Shown piece by piece: positions 11,741 to 22,325 of a stretch of 64,000 nucleotides of DNA. The notes below the pieces were generated by a model, which saw only the letters and a list, made by a program, of their open reading frames with translations, was not told where the DNA came from and searched no databases. Source of the stretch: Prorocentrum cordatum (lineage: Eukaryota > Sar > Dinophyceae > Prorocentrales > Prorocentraceae). Location: positions 62,001 through 126,000 of the forward strand of contig CAUYUJ010019610.1 of the NCBI GenBank assembly GCA_963575745.1. The letters are read 5' to 3'. Position 1 is the stretch's first letter. The number at the start of each line of letters is the position of its first letter. The position numbers were made by a program, and so were the translations under genes.

Positions 11741-13085
11741 GGCTTGCAGAGACACGGGGGCGCGGAGTGGGGCGAAGACGATGACCAGAACCACGAGGAT
11801 CAGGCGTTTTTTTCTCACACCTCGCAAGGATGAGGCGACAAAATGAGTCCCACACACCTCCCAAGAACGCAGTCCGCTTACGCCCGAGAGTGTCAGAGGC
11901 CAAACGCCTGCTGACAGCGTTCATGGCGTGCTTGCGCTGAAAGAACCACAATGGCTTGTGTTCTCAGCAGAAGGTGCCGGGGGTGCAGCGGCCAGCACTG
12001 TACATGAGCTGCTACCTTGGGCTGCAGCTCGCTGGACATTGCTGCGTGAAAATGCGCTGCTACCTTGGGCTGCAGTGCCACGCAACTAAAAACTCAGCAA
12101 TATTTCTCCCACGCGGCACTTGAACGAGAGATGGACATGCTTGGTTCGCGCATGAATTCTCTGTCCTGAGTCCTGAGTCCTGAGTCCGCTTAAAATGCGA
12201 GGTAGCGCTTGCAGCGCAAATCGGGATTGGTGACGGAGGAATGGTCCCCACCGCCGAGCAAACCACCGACTGGATACCCCGACTTGCCCAAGTTCTTGAC
12301 AAACATATTCAGGTAGGGAATGCCTCCGCCAGTGCGGCCCCATACGGTCTTCAATTTAATGCTGTGGAAGCTCATCCAGCCCGTTCCATTTCGATGGGCC
12401 TGCGGCTGCTTGGCCGTGTAATGGAAGCCGCCCTCGCGCACGTCGCCCGCCCACTTGCCGGTCACATTAATGGGTGCAAAGTAAACGTCCGAGCATGCGT
12501 CGCCACAACGCTGTGCCACGGCCGCGACGGCCAGGAGCGTCGCGCTCTCCGCTGCAAACTGTGGGACCTCGACCAGCAAGTGACTGCCGTCTTTGAGGAG
12601 ATCAAAACGCTCCCCGTGTATATTTACCAGGTGAGGATCCCCGACTGCAGCAGCAATCGCTGCAGGCGTACGGGCTGGCGTAGGGGCAGGCGTCGGCGCC
12701 TTCTTGGGAAATCTGGAAGGTTTTTGGAGCCCAGAGAGATATGGAGAACTGCGAGGCATGGAAACGTTTCTAAGGATCTCAATTGGTCGATGGGAAAAGG
12801 CAATGCTGAAGATATCGATGGTGATGATGCGGGGCGTGGGCGTGGCGCGCGCTCTTTCAATCGACAGGAGACGAGGTGGTGGGCGACGAAACAAACAGCA
12901 AGAGGGCGAGGCAAAGGCAACGCTGGGAGCGGGTGAGGGCCATGCGCCAGGGCGAGAATGAGAATGACGCAGAAAGACAATAAGGGCGCCTCACTAATCG
13001 CGAGGACGACAGTGAAGGTCATTTCCAGATTAGCCGAAAGGATTTTCATGTGGGGTCTTCCCGTCGGGGGAATTGTCTCTGGACA
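11741..13085. repeat. Duplicated segment, copy C1
   Basis: This stretch matches 15531-16905 in the same orientation with many small indels. The shared start is GGCTTGCAGAGAC and the shared end is near GGACACCCCGCGCAGGAA. C1 carries the intact 3' exon of the secreted vWD-like gene; C2 carries a decayed version. Confidence 0.85.
12190..12700 (-). CDS. vWD-like domain exon of a secreted dinoflagellate protein (3' exon)
   Basis: The reading frame carries a PTPAPTPARTPA linker followed by AAAVGDPHLVNIHGERFDLL, the diagnostic start of a von Willebrand type D-like domain. The remainder has the form common in dinoflagellate secreted proteins: cysteines around CGDACSDVYFAPINVTGKW, a Trp-containing middle, then GRTGGGIPYLNMFVKNLG and GYPVGGLLGGGDHS, ending at a stop at 12190. 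The frame is open upstream to 12894, but that part looks intronic. An acceptor AG followed by GCGCCGACG near 12700 is my choice of exon edge. The matching upstream exon is probably 13343-14032, whose own PTPAPTP tail would join this one. Likely secreted or cell-surface; exact role unknown. Confidence 0.72.
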
Positions 13086-13104
13086 CCCCGCGCAGGAACA
13101 CACA

Positions 13105-13270
13105 GGAACACACACTCACTGACACTCACATGCACTCACACACAGACCATCTTGCCCACCTTGACCATCACTCGATCACCCACTCACTCACCCACTCACT
13201 CATCATAGGCATCATCCTCATCATCACTCATTCAATCATTCACTCACTCACTCACTCACTCACACACCCA
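13105..13270. repeat. CACT/CTCA simple repeat inside the presumed intron
   Basis: Degenerate CACA, CACTCAC and ATTCACTCACT repeats lie between the two exons of the vWD-like gene. Confidence 0.85.
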
Positions 13271-13342
13271 CTCGTTCGCTAGCTTGAATATGGGGGGAGT
13301 AGCAGGCGGCAGCCTCGTCTGTGAGCGAACTGTGAGGAAGTC

Positions 13343-14032
13343 TCAGGCGGAAATCTGGGGCGGCGCTGGTGCTGGCGTAGGTGCCGGCGTTGGTGCTGGC
13401 GTTGGTGCTGGCGTCGGGTCCAGCGTCGGCGCAAGCGTCGGGAAGGGCGTCGGGTCGTCGGCGCAGCACACCACACCGGTAACGCCGCTGGTAGAAATGG
13501 TACAGCCTGGATTTTGGGCATCAATACGGCCGCCCTGCATGCAACTCGTCGAAGTGTAGACTCGCGCCCCTGACCCCATGCCGGCCAAGTCTGGGTCGGT
13601 ACCTCCTGAGACCGGGCACTTGAAGACACCGTTGACACTCCGGGAGGCGCTGCTGCACCCATTCGTACAGCACGTCGCAAAGCATGCTCCACAATCGTGA
13701 TTGGAATCGTAAGCGAACCTGCCGCTGAAAGCCAAGGCATTGGTCTTCTGTATGTTCATGTCCCAAACGTCTTGGCCAGTGCACACGTGCCAACCAGCAG
13801 CACAGCCTGGCGCTGACGCAACGTGGTAGCCATAAACAGCGGAGCTACAAGCAGCGATGTTTGGAAATGCTGCCAAATCCGTGAACCCCTCACGCGTGCC
13901 ATCTGCGCAACCGGTTGCGCTACTGTTGACGGCTGCACGGGCGGCCGTTGGCTTCGCATCGCCAACGCCGAGCTGAAAGGCCTCGCCGCGGGCGAAGATG
14001 AAGAAGAGCACTGAACTGCGTGACGCCATCAT
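13343..14032 (-). CDS. Cys-rich secreted protein, 5' exon of the vWD-like gene
   Basis: The frame has 229 codons. The N-terminus MMASRSSVLFFIFARGEAF can serve as a short signal peptide. The middle is cysteine-rich, with CAAGWHVCTGQDVWDMN, CGACFATCCTNGC and VVCCADDPTP, and suggests a disulfide-bonded extracellular module. The C-terminus is a proline-threonine linker, TPAPTPAPTPAPTPAPAP, the same kind of linker that opens the exon at 12190-12700. I infer that the two are exons of one gene on the minus strand with an intron of about 640 bp; the donor site is not obvious. Dinoflagellate donors may be GT, GC or GA. The module is not one I can name. Confidence 0.65.
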   Translation of the reverse strand: MMASRSSVLFFIFARGEAFQLGVGDAKPTAARAAVNSSATGCADGTREGFTDLAAFPNIAACSSAVYGYHVASAPGCAAGWHVCTGQDVWDMNIQKTNALAFSGRFAYDSNHDCGACFATCCTNGCSSASRSVNGVFKCPVSGGTDPDLAGMGSGARVYTSTSCMQGGRIDAQNPGCTISTSGVTGVVCCADDPTPFPTLAPTLDPTPAPTPAPTPAPTPAPAPPQISA

Positions 14033-14867
14033 GTCTGCGCAGACGCTGCGGCTCTGCAGTGAAGTGAAAGTTCAGAGGGTAAACAGGAATGCTTGTATGC
14101 GCGCGGACGCAAGCTGCCGGGCCCTCTTGAAGCCCTCGTGGCACTCTCCGGGGTCTGTTCGGCCGTTTTCGAAGCCTTTTGGACCGTCTTGGGGTCCTAT
14201 TTGCCGCAATTGACTACCATTTCGGCTACTATTTTTTGGTGGGGGCGCGTGTTAACGCCAAAGTGCCCCCGCCCCACCTCTCCTATGGAACCCCTCCCAA
14301 GAAAGCTAGTAGCCCCACAAAAACGTCGTCGCTCGTACCTCGCTCTCTCTGCCACCTCCAAGGGTCCCCCCACAGAGCCGCGCGAGGGGACACGGGGCAA
14401 TGTGCGCAAGAATGCTTCGCGCACCGTGCTTACTGGCCTGGTCAACCGCTGAGAAATTTCGGCCACCATTCCACTCTTCTCGTGTAGCGGCGGGGCCCCA
14501 GTACAGCGTTGTCATCGGGGGACATTTCGAAAAGGGGCCCGTTCGGCGACGGGGCCCGCATACAGCGTTGCCAGGGTGCGTCTCATGGATTCGAAAATCG
14601 AAAGCATCTTCGCGCAGTTTGAATTTCGGACAAGGAGATTTCGCTGTCGGTCGCACACGTGTCTTCGAAGAATCAGGATTGGCCAGAGTCGCAATGTCGA
14701 CTTCGGGGCCGACTGCTTTCGATATCAAATCGAAACTGTGATTTCGAGGGGGCCTCAAGCGAAAACCATACTTTCGACGTTTCGGGCTACCGTCATCACC
14801 ATCGACATCAGCATCACCACGTGGAAACACTCAACTGACTCAACTAAAACCTAAAGACAGCCAGCCT
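14033..14867. other. Intergenic sequence, no supported gene
   Basis: A 174-codon minus frame (14306-14830) exists but has no recognisable domain and overlaps short internal echoes such as TTCGAAAATCGAAAG and repeated CAGCGTTG. I see no RNA gene. Confidence 0.5.
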
Positions 14868-15352
14868 CACACGTTGCGTGGCCCAGTAGGGAGCTCCACC
14901 GAAGGCGCGATGGCAGGGTTCGCAGGGCGCCCCCGCTCCATTTCGGCACACCCTTCACAAATTCCGTGGCCCCCCAGGGAGCCCCGCCGAAGGCGGAGCG
15001 GCAGGGTTCGCAGGGCGCTCCCGCTCCATTTCGGCACGCTCCTCGCAAGTGCCGTGGCCCCCCGGGGAGCTCTACCGAAGGCGCAGTGGCTTGGTTCGCA
15101 CGGCGCTCCCGCCCATTTTTGGCACACCCCTCGCACGTTGCGTGGCCCAGTCGGGAGCGCCACCGAAGGCGCAATGGCAGGGTTCGCAAGGCGCCCCCGC
15201 TCGATTTCGGCATAACCCTCACATGTTCCGTGGTCCGCCAGGGAGCTCCACCGAAGGCGCAGTGGCAGGGTTCGCAAGGCGTTCCCGCCCCATTTCGGCA
15301 TACCTTCAAACTTTTCGTGACCCCGTAAGGAGCTCCACCAAAAGCTGCACGC
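14868..15352. repeat. 88-bp tandem repeat, about 5.5 copies
   Basis: The landmark CAGGGTTCGCA recurs at 14914, 15002, 15090 (as a variant), 15178 and 15266, exactly 88 bases apart. Each unit also has CCGAAGGCG, CATTTCGGCA and CGTGGCCC. Because 88 is not a multiple of 3, successive units are read in different frames. The long frames on both strands here are a side effect of repeat composition. Confidence 0.92.
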
Positions 15353-15427
15353 AGAATGAGGTATCCACGAATTCATCTTGCTGGGCCTGTCGCCGGGATA
15401 CTTTGCTTGATTGTTTTCGTTATTTTC

Positions 15428-15430
<3 letters not shown>

Positions 15431-15498
<68 letters not shown>

Positions 15499-15530
15499 GA
15501 TCATGGGATGGGTTACCGAGGGGGGGGGGG
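15431..15530. repeat. (TC)n tract followed by a G run
   Basis: CT dinucleotides run from about 15433 to 15497. They are followed by a short unique stretch and a run of ten G that abuts the start of segment C2. Confidence 0.95.
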
Positions 15531-16905
15531 GCTTGCAGAGACCCGGGGGCGCGGAGTGGGGCGAAGACGATGACCAGAACCACGAGGATCAGGCGTTTTT
15601 TTCTCACACCTCGCAAGGATGAGGCGACAAAATGAGTCCCACACACCTCCCAAGAACGCAGTCCGCTTACGCCCGAGAGTGTCAGAGGCCAAACGCCTGC
15701 AGACAGCGTTCATGGCGTGCTTGCGCTGAAAGAACCACACTGGCTTGTGTTCTCAGCAGAAGGTGCCGGGGATGCAGCGGCCAGCATGTTACATGAGCTG
15801 CTACCTTGGGCTGCACCTCGCTGGATACTGCTGCGTGAAAGGCGCTGCTACCCTGGGCTGCAGCGCCACGCAATTAAATACCCCAGCATTACTTATCCCA
15901 CACGGCACTTGAACGAGAGATGGACATGCTTGGTTCGCGCATGAATTTCTCTGTTCCTAGTCCTGTAGGTCCCGAGTCCGTAAAATATGAGGTAGGCGCT
16001 TGCAGCGCAACTAGGGATTGGCAGACGGAGGACAGGAAATGGTCCCCACCGCCGAGCAAACCACAGAACTGGATACCCCACTTGCCAAGTGTTTGACAAA
16101 CATATTTCAGGTATGGAATGCCTTCCCAGTGGCGGCCCCATACGGGATACGGTCTTCAATTTAAAGCTGTGGAAGCTCACCAGGCCCGTTCCCTTTCGAT
16201 GGGCTGCGGCCTGCATGCGTGTAATGGAAGCGCCCTCGCGCGCGTCGTCCGACCACTTGCCGGTCACGTTAATGGGATGCAAAGTAATCGTTCCGAGCAT
16301 GGCGTTCGCCACACCGCTGTGCCGCGGGCGCGACGGCAGGAGCGTCGCGCTCTTCCGCTGCAAGTGTGGGACCTTCGACCAGCAAGTGACAGCAGTTCTT
16401 TGAGGAGATCAAAACGCTCCCCGTGTATATTTACCAGGTGAGGATCCCCGACTGCAGCAGCAATCGCTGCAGGCGTACGGGCTGGCGTAGGGGCAGGCGT
16501 CGGCGCCTTCTTGGGAAATCTGGAAGGTTTTTGGAGCCCACAGAGATATGGAGAACTGCGAGGCATGGAAACGTTTCTAAGGATCTCAATTGGTCGACGG
16601 GAAAAGGCAATGCTGAAGATATCGATGGTGATGATGCGGGGCGTGGGCGTGGCGCGCGCTCTTTCAATCGACAGGAGACGAGGTGGTGGGTGACGAAACA
16701 AACAGCAAGAGGGCGAGGCAAAGGCAACGCTGGGAGCGGGTGAGGGCAATGCGCCAGGGCGAGAATGAGAATGACGCAGAAAGACAATAAGGGCGCCTCA
16801 CTAATCGCGAGGACGACAGTGAAGATCATTTCCAGATTAGCCGAAAGGATTTTCATGCGGGGTCTTCCCGTCGGGTGAATTGTCTCTGGACACCCCGCGC
16901 AGGAA
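15531..16905. repeat. Duplicated segment, copy C2
   Basis: Same-orientation copy of 11741-13085, with numerous one- to several-base indels. It lies upstream, in the sense of the minus-strand gene, of the 5' exon at 13343-14032, so the 3' exon region has been duplicated to the far side of its own gene. Confidence 0.85.
16264..16749 (-). pseudogene. Decayed copy of the vWD-like 3' exon
   Basis: It begins with the same linker and AAAVGDPHLVNIHGERFDLL as the C1 exon but diverges immediately after FDLLK because of indels, giving an unrelated Arg/Cys-rich tail and an early stop. The downstream conserved blocks of the family are present in the DNA (15960-16260) but in other frames. I read it as a pseudogene copy, although assembly error could contribute. 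Confidence 0.75.
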
Positions 16906-17037
16906 CGCACTGTCCTCGGGCGACATGCACAGGCTCGCCGCCGACGCCGGGGAAGGGGGGCCGCGGGCGTTGGGGACCTGAGAGCGGGAAGCGCCAACAC
17001 TTGCAGGACCTTAAGGAGGAGATTTCTCAAGGGAACG

Positions 17038-18659
17038 ATGTGGCCGAAGGAGTACGCGGCAAAGGTCCGCGTGTGGAACACCAAGCGTCATCGAGAAGAG
17101 ACGAAAGAAGTGCCCCTGTTGCTGCCGCGCGAGGTCCTCCTGGCGCTGGGCAGGCACGGCGACCTGCGCGCGCTGCTGCAGAAGCAGGGGCTGGATGAGG
17201 GCGACTGCGCGCGCGTGCAGGGCGTGGAAGCGAAGCTGGGCAGCCCCGCGGTGGCCATCGGCCTGTGGCAGGACGGGGCCCCCACCAAGTGGGACAGATC
17301 TGCGTCGGTCGAAGTCCTCAGCATGAACTTGCCTGGCCTTGACCCCGACGGACCCTACGGCAACTTGAGAACCCCATTGTTCAACATTTTGAAGAGCCAC
17401 TTGTCCACGAACGCCTGGCGCGACATCTTCGGCATCATACAATGGAGTTTTCTGTCTTTGTGGAGAGGCTTCTGCCCGCGAGAGCAGCGCGACAAGGCGC
17501 CGTTCTCGCGCCCCCCGGATAAAGCTCAACAAGCGTGGGCCGACCGCAGGGCCCTCGAGGGCCCCCCCTTCTCAGCCCGCGGCGCCCTGGTGCAGTTTCG
17601 CGCGGGTTGGAAGGCGCGGGAAGAAGTCTATTCTTTCCCCGCCTGGAACGAGGGCTCTGGGTGTTGCTGGAAGTGCAACATTCCCCGCGCAAACGCGGAG
17701 GGGGAGGGAGGAGGAGGAAGAGGAAGAAGAGGGGGAGGGGGAGGGGGAGGAGGAGGAAGGGGAGGAGGAGCAGGACGGGGATTTCTTGGTTACACCTGGC
17801 TTTGCTTCCGCGTTCCCTGTTTCCTCCCCGCTCTCCTCTGCGCGACCCCCAGGTGACGACGCAGACGTCGACGAGTTCTCGGTGGGCGGGGCCAACGAGC
17901 AGGCGCTCGCTGCAGGACGCGATCGCCATCCTCCTGCGCAGCGCAGGCCGCGTCTCGCCTGCGCTGAGTATCCCTGGCACCGCAATCGACGTGTTCAAGG
18001 TCGACTGGTTGCGCGCCGTGGACCAAGGGGTCGGGGCGGATTTCGTGGGGGCCTTGCTCTGGCACATCATGAAGAAGCTCCCAGGGCGCCGCCGCGCGGA
18101 ACGGGGCGACGAGATGTGGAGGCCCATCCAGGCGCACTACGACGCGCACTCGACGCCCGACCGCCTCCACGACTTCAACGAGCGCACGGTGAAGCCCAAG
18201 AAAGCGTACCCGAAGTTCCGCGGACAGGCGGCCATCCTGAGGCATCTGATCCCATTATGCAAGGAAGCGGCCGAGACGCATGGCGTTTCTGGGAGTGCCG
18301 TGGACGACGCCGCGCTGCACGCCATGCGCCACTTGCACTCCTGCTACCGCACGTTGTGCGGCCAGTGCATCTTCAGAAAGGATATGATGCGCGACTCCGC
18401 CAGCAGGTTCGTGACCTTGTTTGCCTCTCTTGCTGCGCTGCAGCCGAGGAATTGGCGCGTCAAGCCGAAGGCGCACCTGTTCCTCGAGACGGCCTTCGCG
18501 GGAGGGCAGCCGTCGCTGCGCTGGACCTGCAGGGGCGAAGACTTCGGGGGCAGCGTGGGCCGCGCGGCGAAGAGGCGCGGCTCCCCGCTCTCAGCGACGG
18601 GCTTCTCCCGAGCGGTGATCGCGCGCCGCCGCGCGCAGCCAATGGCGCGGCTCGCGTGA
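17038..18659 (+). CDS. Dinoflagellate multi-copy family protein, possibly transposase-derived (two exons)
   Basis: Exon 1 runs from the ATG at 17038 to about 17690. It includes LLLPREVLLAL, GLWQDGAPTKWDRSASVEV, SMNLPGL and an ending FPAWNEGSGCCWKCNIP with a CxxC knuckle. Exon 2 runs from about 17851 to the stop at 18659 in a different frame and includes SPALSIPGTAIDVFKVDWLRA and VDQGVGADFVGALLW, then WRVKPKAHLFLE. Between them is a purine-rich GGA tract and a pyrimidine stretch ending in CCCCCAG, which looks like an intron of about 160 bp; the donor is unclear. Proteins with this order of blocks occur in many copies in dinoflagellate proteomes. The WDRS, CCWKC and VDWLxAVDxGV blocks suggest a domesticated or live transposase-like family, but no catalytic triad can be assigned by eye. 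A frameshifted copy is the alternative to a spliced gene. Confidence 0.68.
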
Positions 18660-18816
18660 CAGCCGCGCGCGCGGACAGAAAAACTGCACGCGCCACAGCT
18701 CTGCGGAGGAGCGGCGCCTCCTGCTCCACCAGGGCGCGCGCGCCCTCTTCAGGAGGCCACACCTCCTTTTTCGAATGTTACACCGTGTTTGAGCATGCGT
18801 CGACGCTGATCGTCGC

Positions 18817-18844
18817 TAAAATTTAGCGTCGACGCTAAATTTTA
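18817..18844. repeat. 28-bp perfect palindrome
   Basis: The sequence is perfectly self-complementary around the centre GTCGAC (TAAAATTTAGC arms), with no spacer. The inner 10-mer GCGTCGACGC also occurs about 30 bp upstream (18798-18807). It lies 160 bp past the stop of the gene at 17038-18659. Confidence 0.9.
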
Positions 18845-18924
18845 AGGATGGTAACTTTAAGGCCGACTACTAAATAAGCAGCTGCACTAAATAAGCATAG
18901 ATGGATTTACATGGAAGGGGGGGG

Positions 18925-19110
18925 GAGGGGCATCCGGAACCGGAACCGGAACCGGAACCGGCACCGGGCGCATGGAGAGGGGGGTGGATGAGGGGTGACC
19001 CCTAAACGGGACCGGATCCGGAACCGGAGCCGGGACCAGAGCAGCGCGGGCTGCCTGAGGGGGGGGGTCTTCCGGAACCGCAACCGGAACCGGCACCGGG
19101 GTCATGCGGA
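18925..19110. repeat. CCGGAA hexamer repeat
   Basis: Repeats of CCGGAA with variants (GGCACC) occur in two blocks, at 18935-18965 and 19010-19100. The same hexamer reappears at 22390-22870. Confidence 0.88.
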
Positions 19111-19800
19111 CCCGCGTGCGAGCGAAAGCCGACCCGACGAGCCAGCGCAGCGGGCCCGCGTACGAGCGCCAGCTGACCCGACGAGCCAATGGACCCGCGC
19201 GCGAGCGCCGGCTGACCCGACGAGCCAGCGGGCCCGCGTGCGAGCGCCAGCCGACCCGAGGACCCAGCGGGCCTGCGTGCGAGCGCAACCCGACCCGACG
19301 AGCCAGGACCCGCGTACGAGCGCCAGCCGACCCGACGAGCCAGCGGACGCGCGTGCGAGCGCCAGCCGACCCGACGAGCCAGCGGACCCGCGCGCGAGCG
19401 CCGGCCGACCCGACGAGCCAACGGACCCTCGCGCGAGCGCCAGCCGACCCGACGAGCTAGCGGACCCGTGCGCCAGCGCCAGCCGACCCGACGAGCCAGC
19501 GGGCCCGCGTACGGGCGCCAGCTGACCCGACGAGCCAAGGGACCCGCGCGCGAGCGCCAGCTGACCCGACGAGCCAGCGGACCCGCGTGCGAGCGCCAGC
19601 CGGCCCGAGGACCCAGCGGGCCTGCGCGCGAGCGCAGCCCGACCCGACGAGCCAGCGGCCCCGCGCACGAGCGCCAGCCGACCCGACGAGCCAGCGGACG
19701 CGCGCGCGAGCGCCAGCCGACCCGACGCGCCAGCGGACCCGCGCGCGAGCGCCAGCCGACCCGACCAGCCAACGGACCCGCGCGCGAGAGCCAGCGGATT
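19104..19800. repeat. 39-bp minisatellite, about 17 copies
   Basis: The unit includes GCGAGCGCCAGC, CGACCCGACGAGCC and AGCGGACCC. Its length of 39 is a multiple of 3, so most frames on both strands stay open (for example ARAPADPTSQRTR repeated). This periodicity explains the long frames here better than a protein does. Confidence 0.92.
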
Positions 19801-19829
19801 CGAGTGCGGGCCCGGGTGCTCTTTGGTCG

Positions 19830-20160
19830 TCTTCCTTTTCCTCCGCCTGCTCGGCCTCCTCCTCCTCGTCCTCCTCGCCCTCCTCGCCCTCCTCGACCTC
19901 CTCGACCTCCTCGTCCTCTCTCTCCTCGTCCTCGTCCTCCTCCTCTTCCTCCTCCTTCTCCTCCTCCACTCCTCTCCCTCCTCCTCCGCCTCCTTACCTC
20001 ATCCCCCCCATTCCTCCCTCTCCTCCTCCTTTCTCCTCCTTCCTCTCTCCCCCCCTCCCTCCTCCTCATCCTCTTTCCTCCTCCTCCTCCCCCCCTCCTC
20101 CTCCTCCTCCTCTTCCTCCTCCTCCTCCCCCTCCCCCCCCCCCCTCCTCCCTCACCTCGC
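19830..20160. repeat. Pyrimidine-rich CCT/CTC tract
   Basis: Degenerate CTC triplets with C runs. Frames across it encode only Ser, Pro or Leu runs. Confidence 0.92.
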
Positions 20161-20975
20161 ATCATATCTGTCCCTCTCCTTCTCCTCTTCGCCACCCTTC
20201 TCGTCGCGGCCTCCACCCCCGTCGATCGGAGACCGCGCTAGCTTTCCACCCCCGCGCCCCCAGAGGTGCACTTCACAGTCGGAGGCTGAGGCGGCGCGGT
20301 GCGGAGACGGCGGCGGCGCCAGGGCGAAGACGACGGCGGCGGCGGCGGCGACGGCGACGAGACGACGGCCGCCCAAGGTCTTCGACGGCAGCGTTCGGCC
20401 GTGAACGCCGCCGCTCGCACTCGTCGTCGTGGACGCGCTCGCCTGCTTGCTGGCCCGCCAGCGACCGAGTGCGCGAGCGAGAGGGCCACCCATGGAGTTT
20501 GTAGAGGTTACCGTTCGGCGTTTTTATCAAATAGGTCTCACTAGAATTCCGATTGTTCTAATTGCAACGGGGATCCCACTGTGGGACTCCCATTGTGGAG
20601 TATACCACAGACTTTTTGCAAAGGTTATAACAATATTCCAACTGCACGGGGGGGGGCGCTCGCTCGCCCGCTCCAGTGCAACAAAATGGACCTCTGATTG
20701 AGCCTGAACGGAGAGCCCTGTCGCTCGGTCGCTCGCTGCTTCGGGCAAGCGAGCGAGCGAACGAGGGCGCGAGCGAACTTGTTCCGGAACCAATGCCGGA
20801 ACAGGAAGAGCGCGCGCGCTGCCTGAGAGGGGGGGCCATCCCCATCCGAAACCAGAACCGACATCGGGCGCGAGAGGAAAGAGAGGGGTATGATCCCTAA
20901 TGTCTGCTTGTGATAAAAAAGACCGGGCGCTTGTGATTAGAAAAGAAACTTGCCTGGATGCATCCTAAAAACACC
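20161..20975. other. Intergenic, no supported gene
   Basis: It contains a CGG-rich patch (20280-20420), a mixed-composition island (20510-20650), and a small GCTC/GAGC inverted repeat at 20715-20775 (GCTCGCTGCTT against AAGCGAGCGAGC). I see nothing coding. Confidence 0.6.
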
Positions 20976-21100
20976 CCGAACGCGCGCGAGGAGAGGGGGG
21001 GGGCGGGAGGCGGGGGGGGGGGGGGGGGGGGGGGGGGGGGCTGGGAGCGCGGGGGGAGGGGGGGGGGGGGGGTAGGGGGGGCGTGGGGGCGAGGCGGGAG
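20976..21100. repeat. Poly-G tracts
   Basis: Several runs of 10 to about 27 G with A and C interruptions. A G-quadruplex is possible on the plus strand. Confidence 0.93.
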
Positions 21101-21164
21101 CGCGGGATGGGGGGGAGGGCGGGAGGGAGGGGCGGCAGCGGCCAGAGCTCTCGCCGCCCTGTCC

Positions 21165-21450
21165 TGCAATGCTGCCGCCGCCGCCGCTTCCACGCTGCCG
21201 CCCTTCCGCCCTTCCGCCGCCGCCCCGCTGCCGCTGCCGCCGTCGTCGTCGTGTCGTCCGCCGCCGCCGCTGCCGCCGCCGCCGCCGCCGTGTCGTCGTC
21301 GTCGTCGTCGCCGCGTCGCCGTCGTCTCGTCGCCGTCGCTCGCCGTCGCGTCGCCGCGCCGTCGCCGTACCGTGTCGCGTCGTCTCATCGTCGTCGTCCG
21401 TCGCCGTCCCGCCGCCGCCGTCGTTATCGTCGTCGCCGTCGCCGCCGACG

Positions 21451-21509
<59 letters not shown>

Positions 21510-21549
21510 AGCGCGACGACGACGACGACGAACGACGAACGACGAACGA

Positions 21550-21580
<31 letters not shown>

Positions 21581-21665
21581 AGCGAGGGAGCGAGCGAACG
21601 AGCGAACGAACGGACGAACGAACGAACGACCGACCGACCGACCGACCGACCGACCGACGACGACG
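21165..21665. repeat. Triplet and tetranucleotide repeats (GCC, GTC/GAC, GAAC, GACC)
   Basis: The tract shifts in order from CCG and CGT triplets (21170-21450) to GAC (21450-21530), GAAC (21530-21630) and GACC (21625-21660). Confidence 0.93.
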
Positions 21666-21689
21666 ACGACGTCGTCGACAGCTGCGCCA

Positions 21690-21880
21690 GCTGCGCCACG
21701 GCCCAGGCCCCCCCCAGGCTTGTCCACGCTGACCCAGCCTGGGCAAACCTGGGCCAACGAGCCAGCCTGGCCCAGGCTGCCCCAGGCTGCCCCAGGCTGG
21801 CCTCGGTGGCCCAAGCTGCCCCAAGCTGGCCCTGGCTGACCCAAGCTTCCCCGGGCTGGCCTAGCTGGCCAGGCCGGCAA
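21690..21880. repeat. CCCAGGCTG-type short tandem repeat
   Basis: Units of about 10 bp, such as GCCCCAGGCT and GCTGGCCC, repeat with drift. A single unit recurs near 22258-22290. Confidence 0.85.
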
Positions 21881-21919
21881 ACTGCCCCACCGGTTTCAGG
21901 CTGACCTCGATCGGCTGGC

Positions 21920-22260
21920 CCTAACTGAAACTTCAAGTTTGCGCTGCTGGACGGCGCCGCCGGGAATGCCAGAGCAGGAGCACGACGCGCGGAACACGAG
22001 CGCAACTCAGACTTTAAGTTCGCGTTCCTGGACTTTAAAGCCGACGCAGCAACACGAAGCACGAAACGCGAACGCAACTGGGATCTGAGATTTTTAAATT
22101 GCGCTCGTGGACGGCGCGGCCGGGAAAGTCAGAGCAGGAGCACGGAACACGAACCGCGCGCGCAACTGACACTAAGTTGGACGGCGCAACGGGGAACGCC
22201 ATAGCAGGAGCGCGAAACACACAGAGCAACTGACGCTTTTCATTGCGTTCCTGAGCTGCC
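21920..22260. repeat. Degenerate tandem repeat of about 80-100 bp, four units
   Basis: Each unit carries a variant of TTTAAGTTCGCG, CTGGACGGCGC, AGAGCAGGAGCACG and ACGAGCGCAACT. The units differ by indels. Confidence 0.75.
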
Positions 22261-22294
22261 CCAGGCTGGACAACTCCAGGCTGGCCCAGGCTGG

Positions 22295-22299
<5 letters not shown>

Positions 22300-22325
<26 letters not shown>

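Noticed and set aside
19002-20241. Frames of 170-404 codons on both strands rich in Arg/Ala/Ser
   Set aside because: They are produced by the 39-bp minisatellite and the CTC tract; no domain, and both strands are open.
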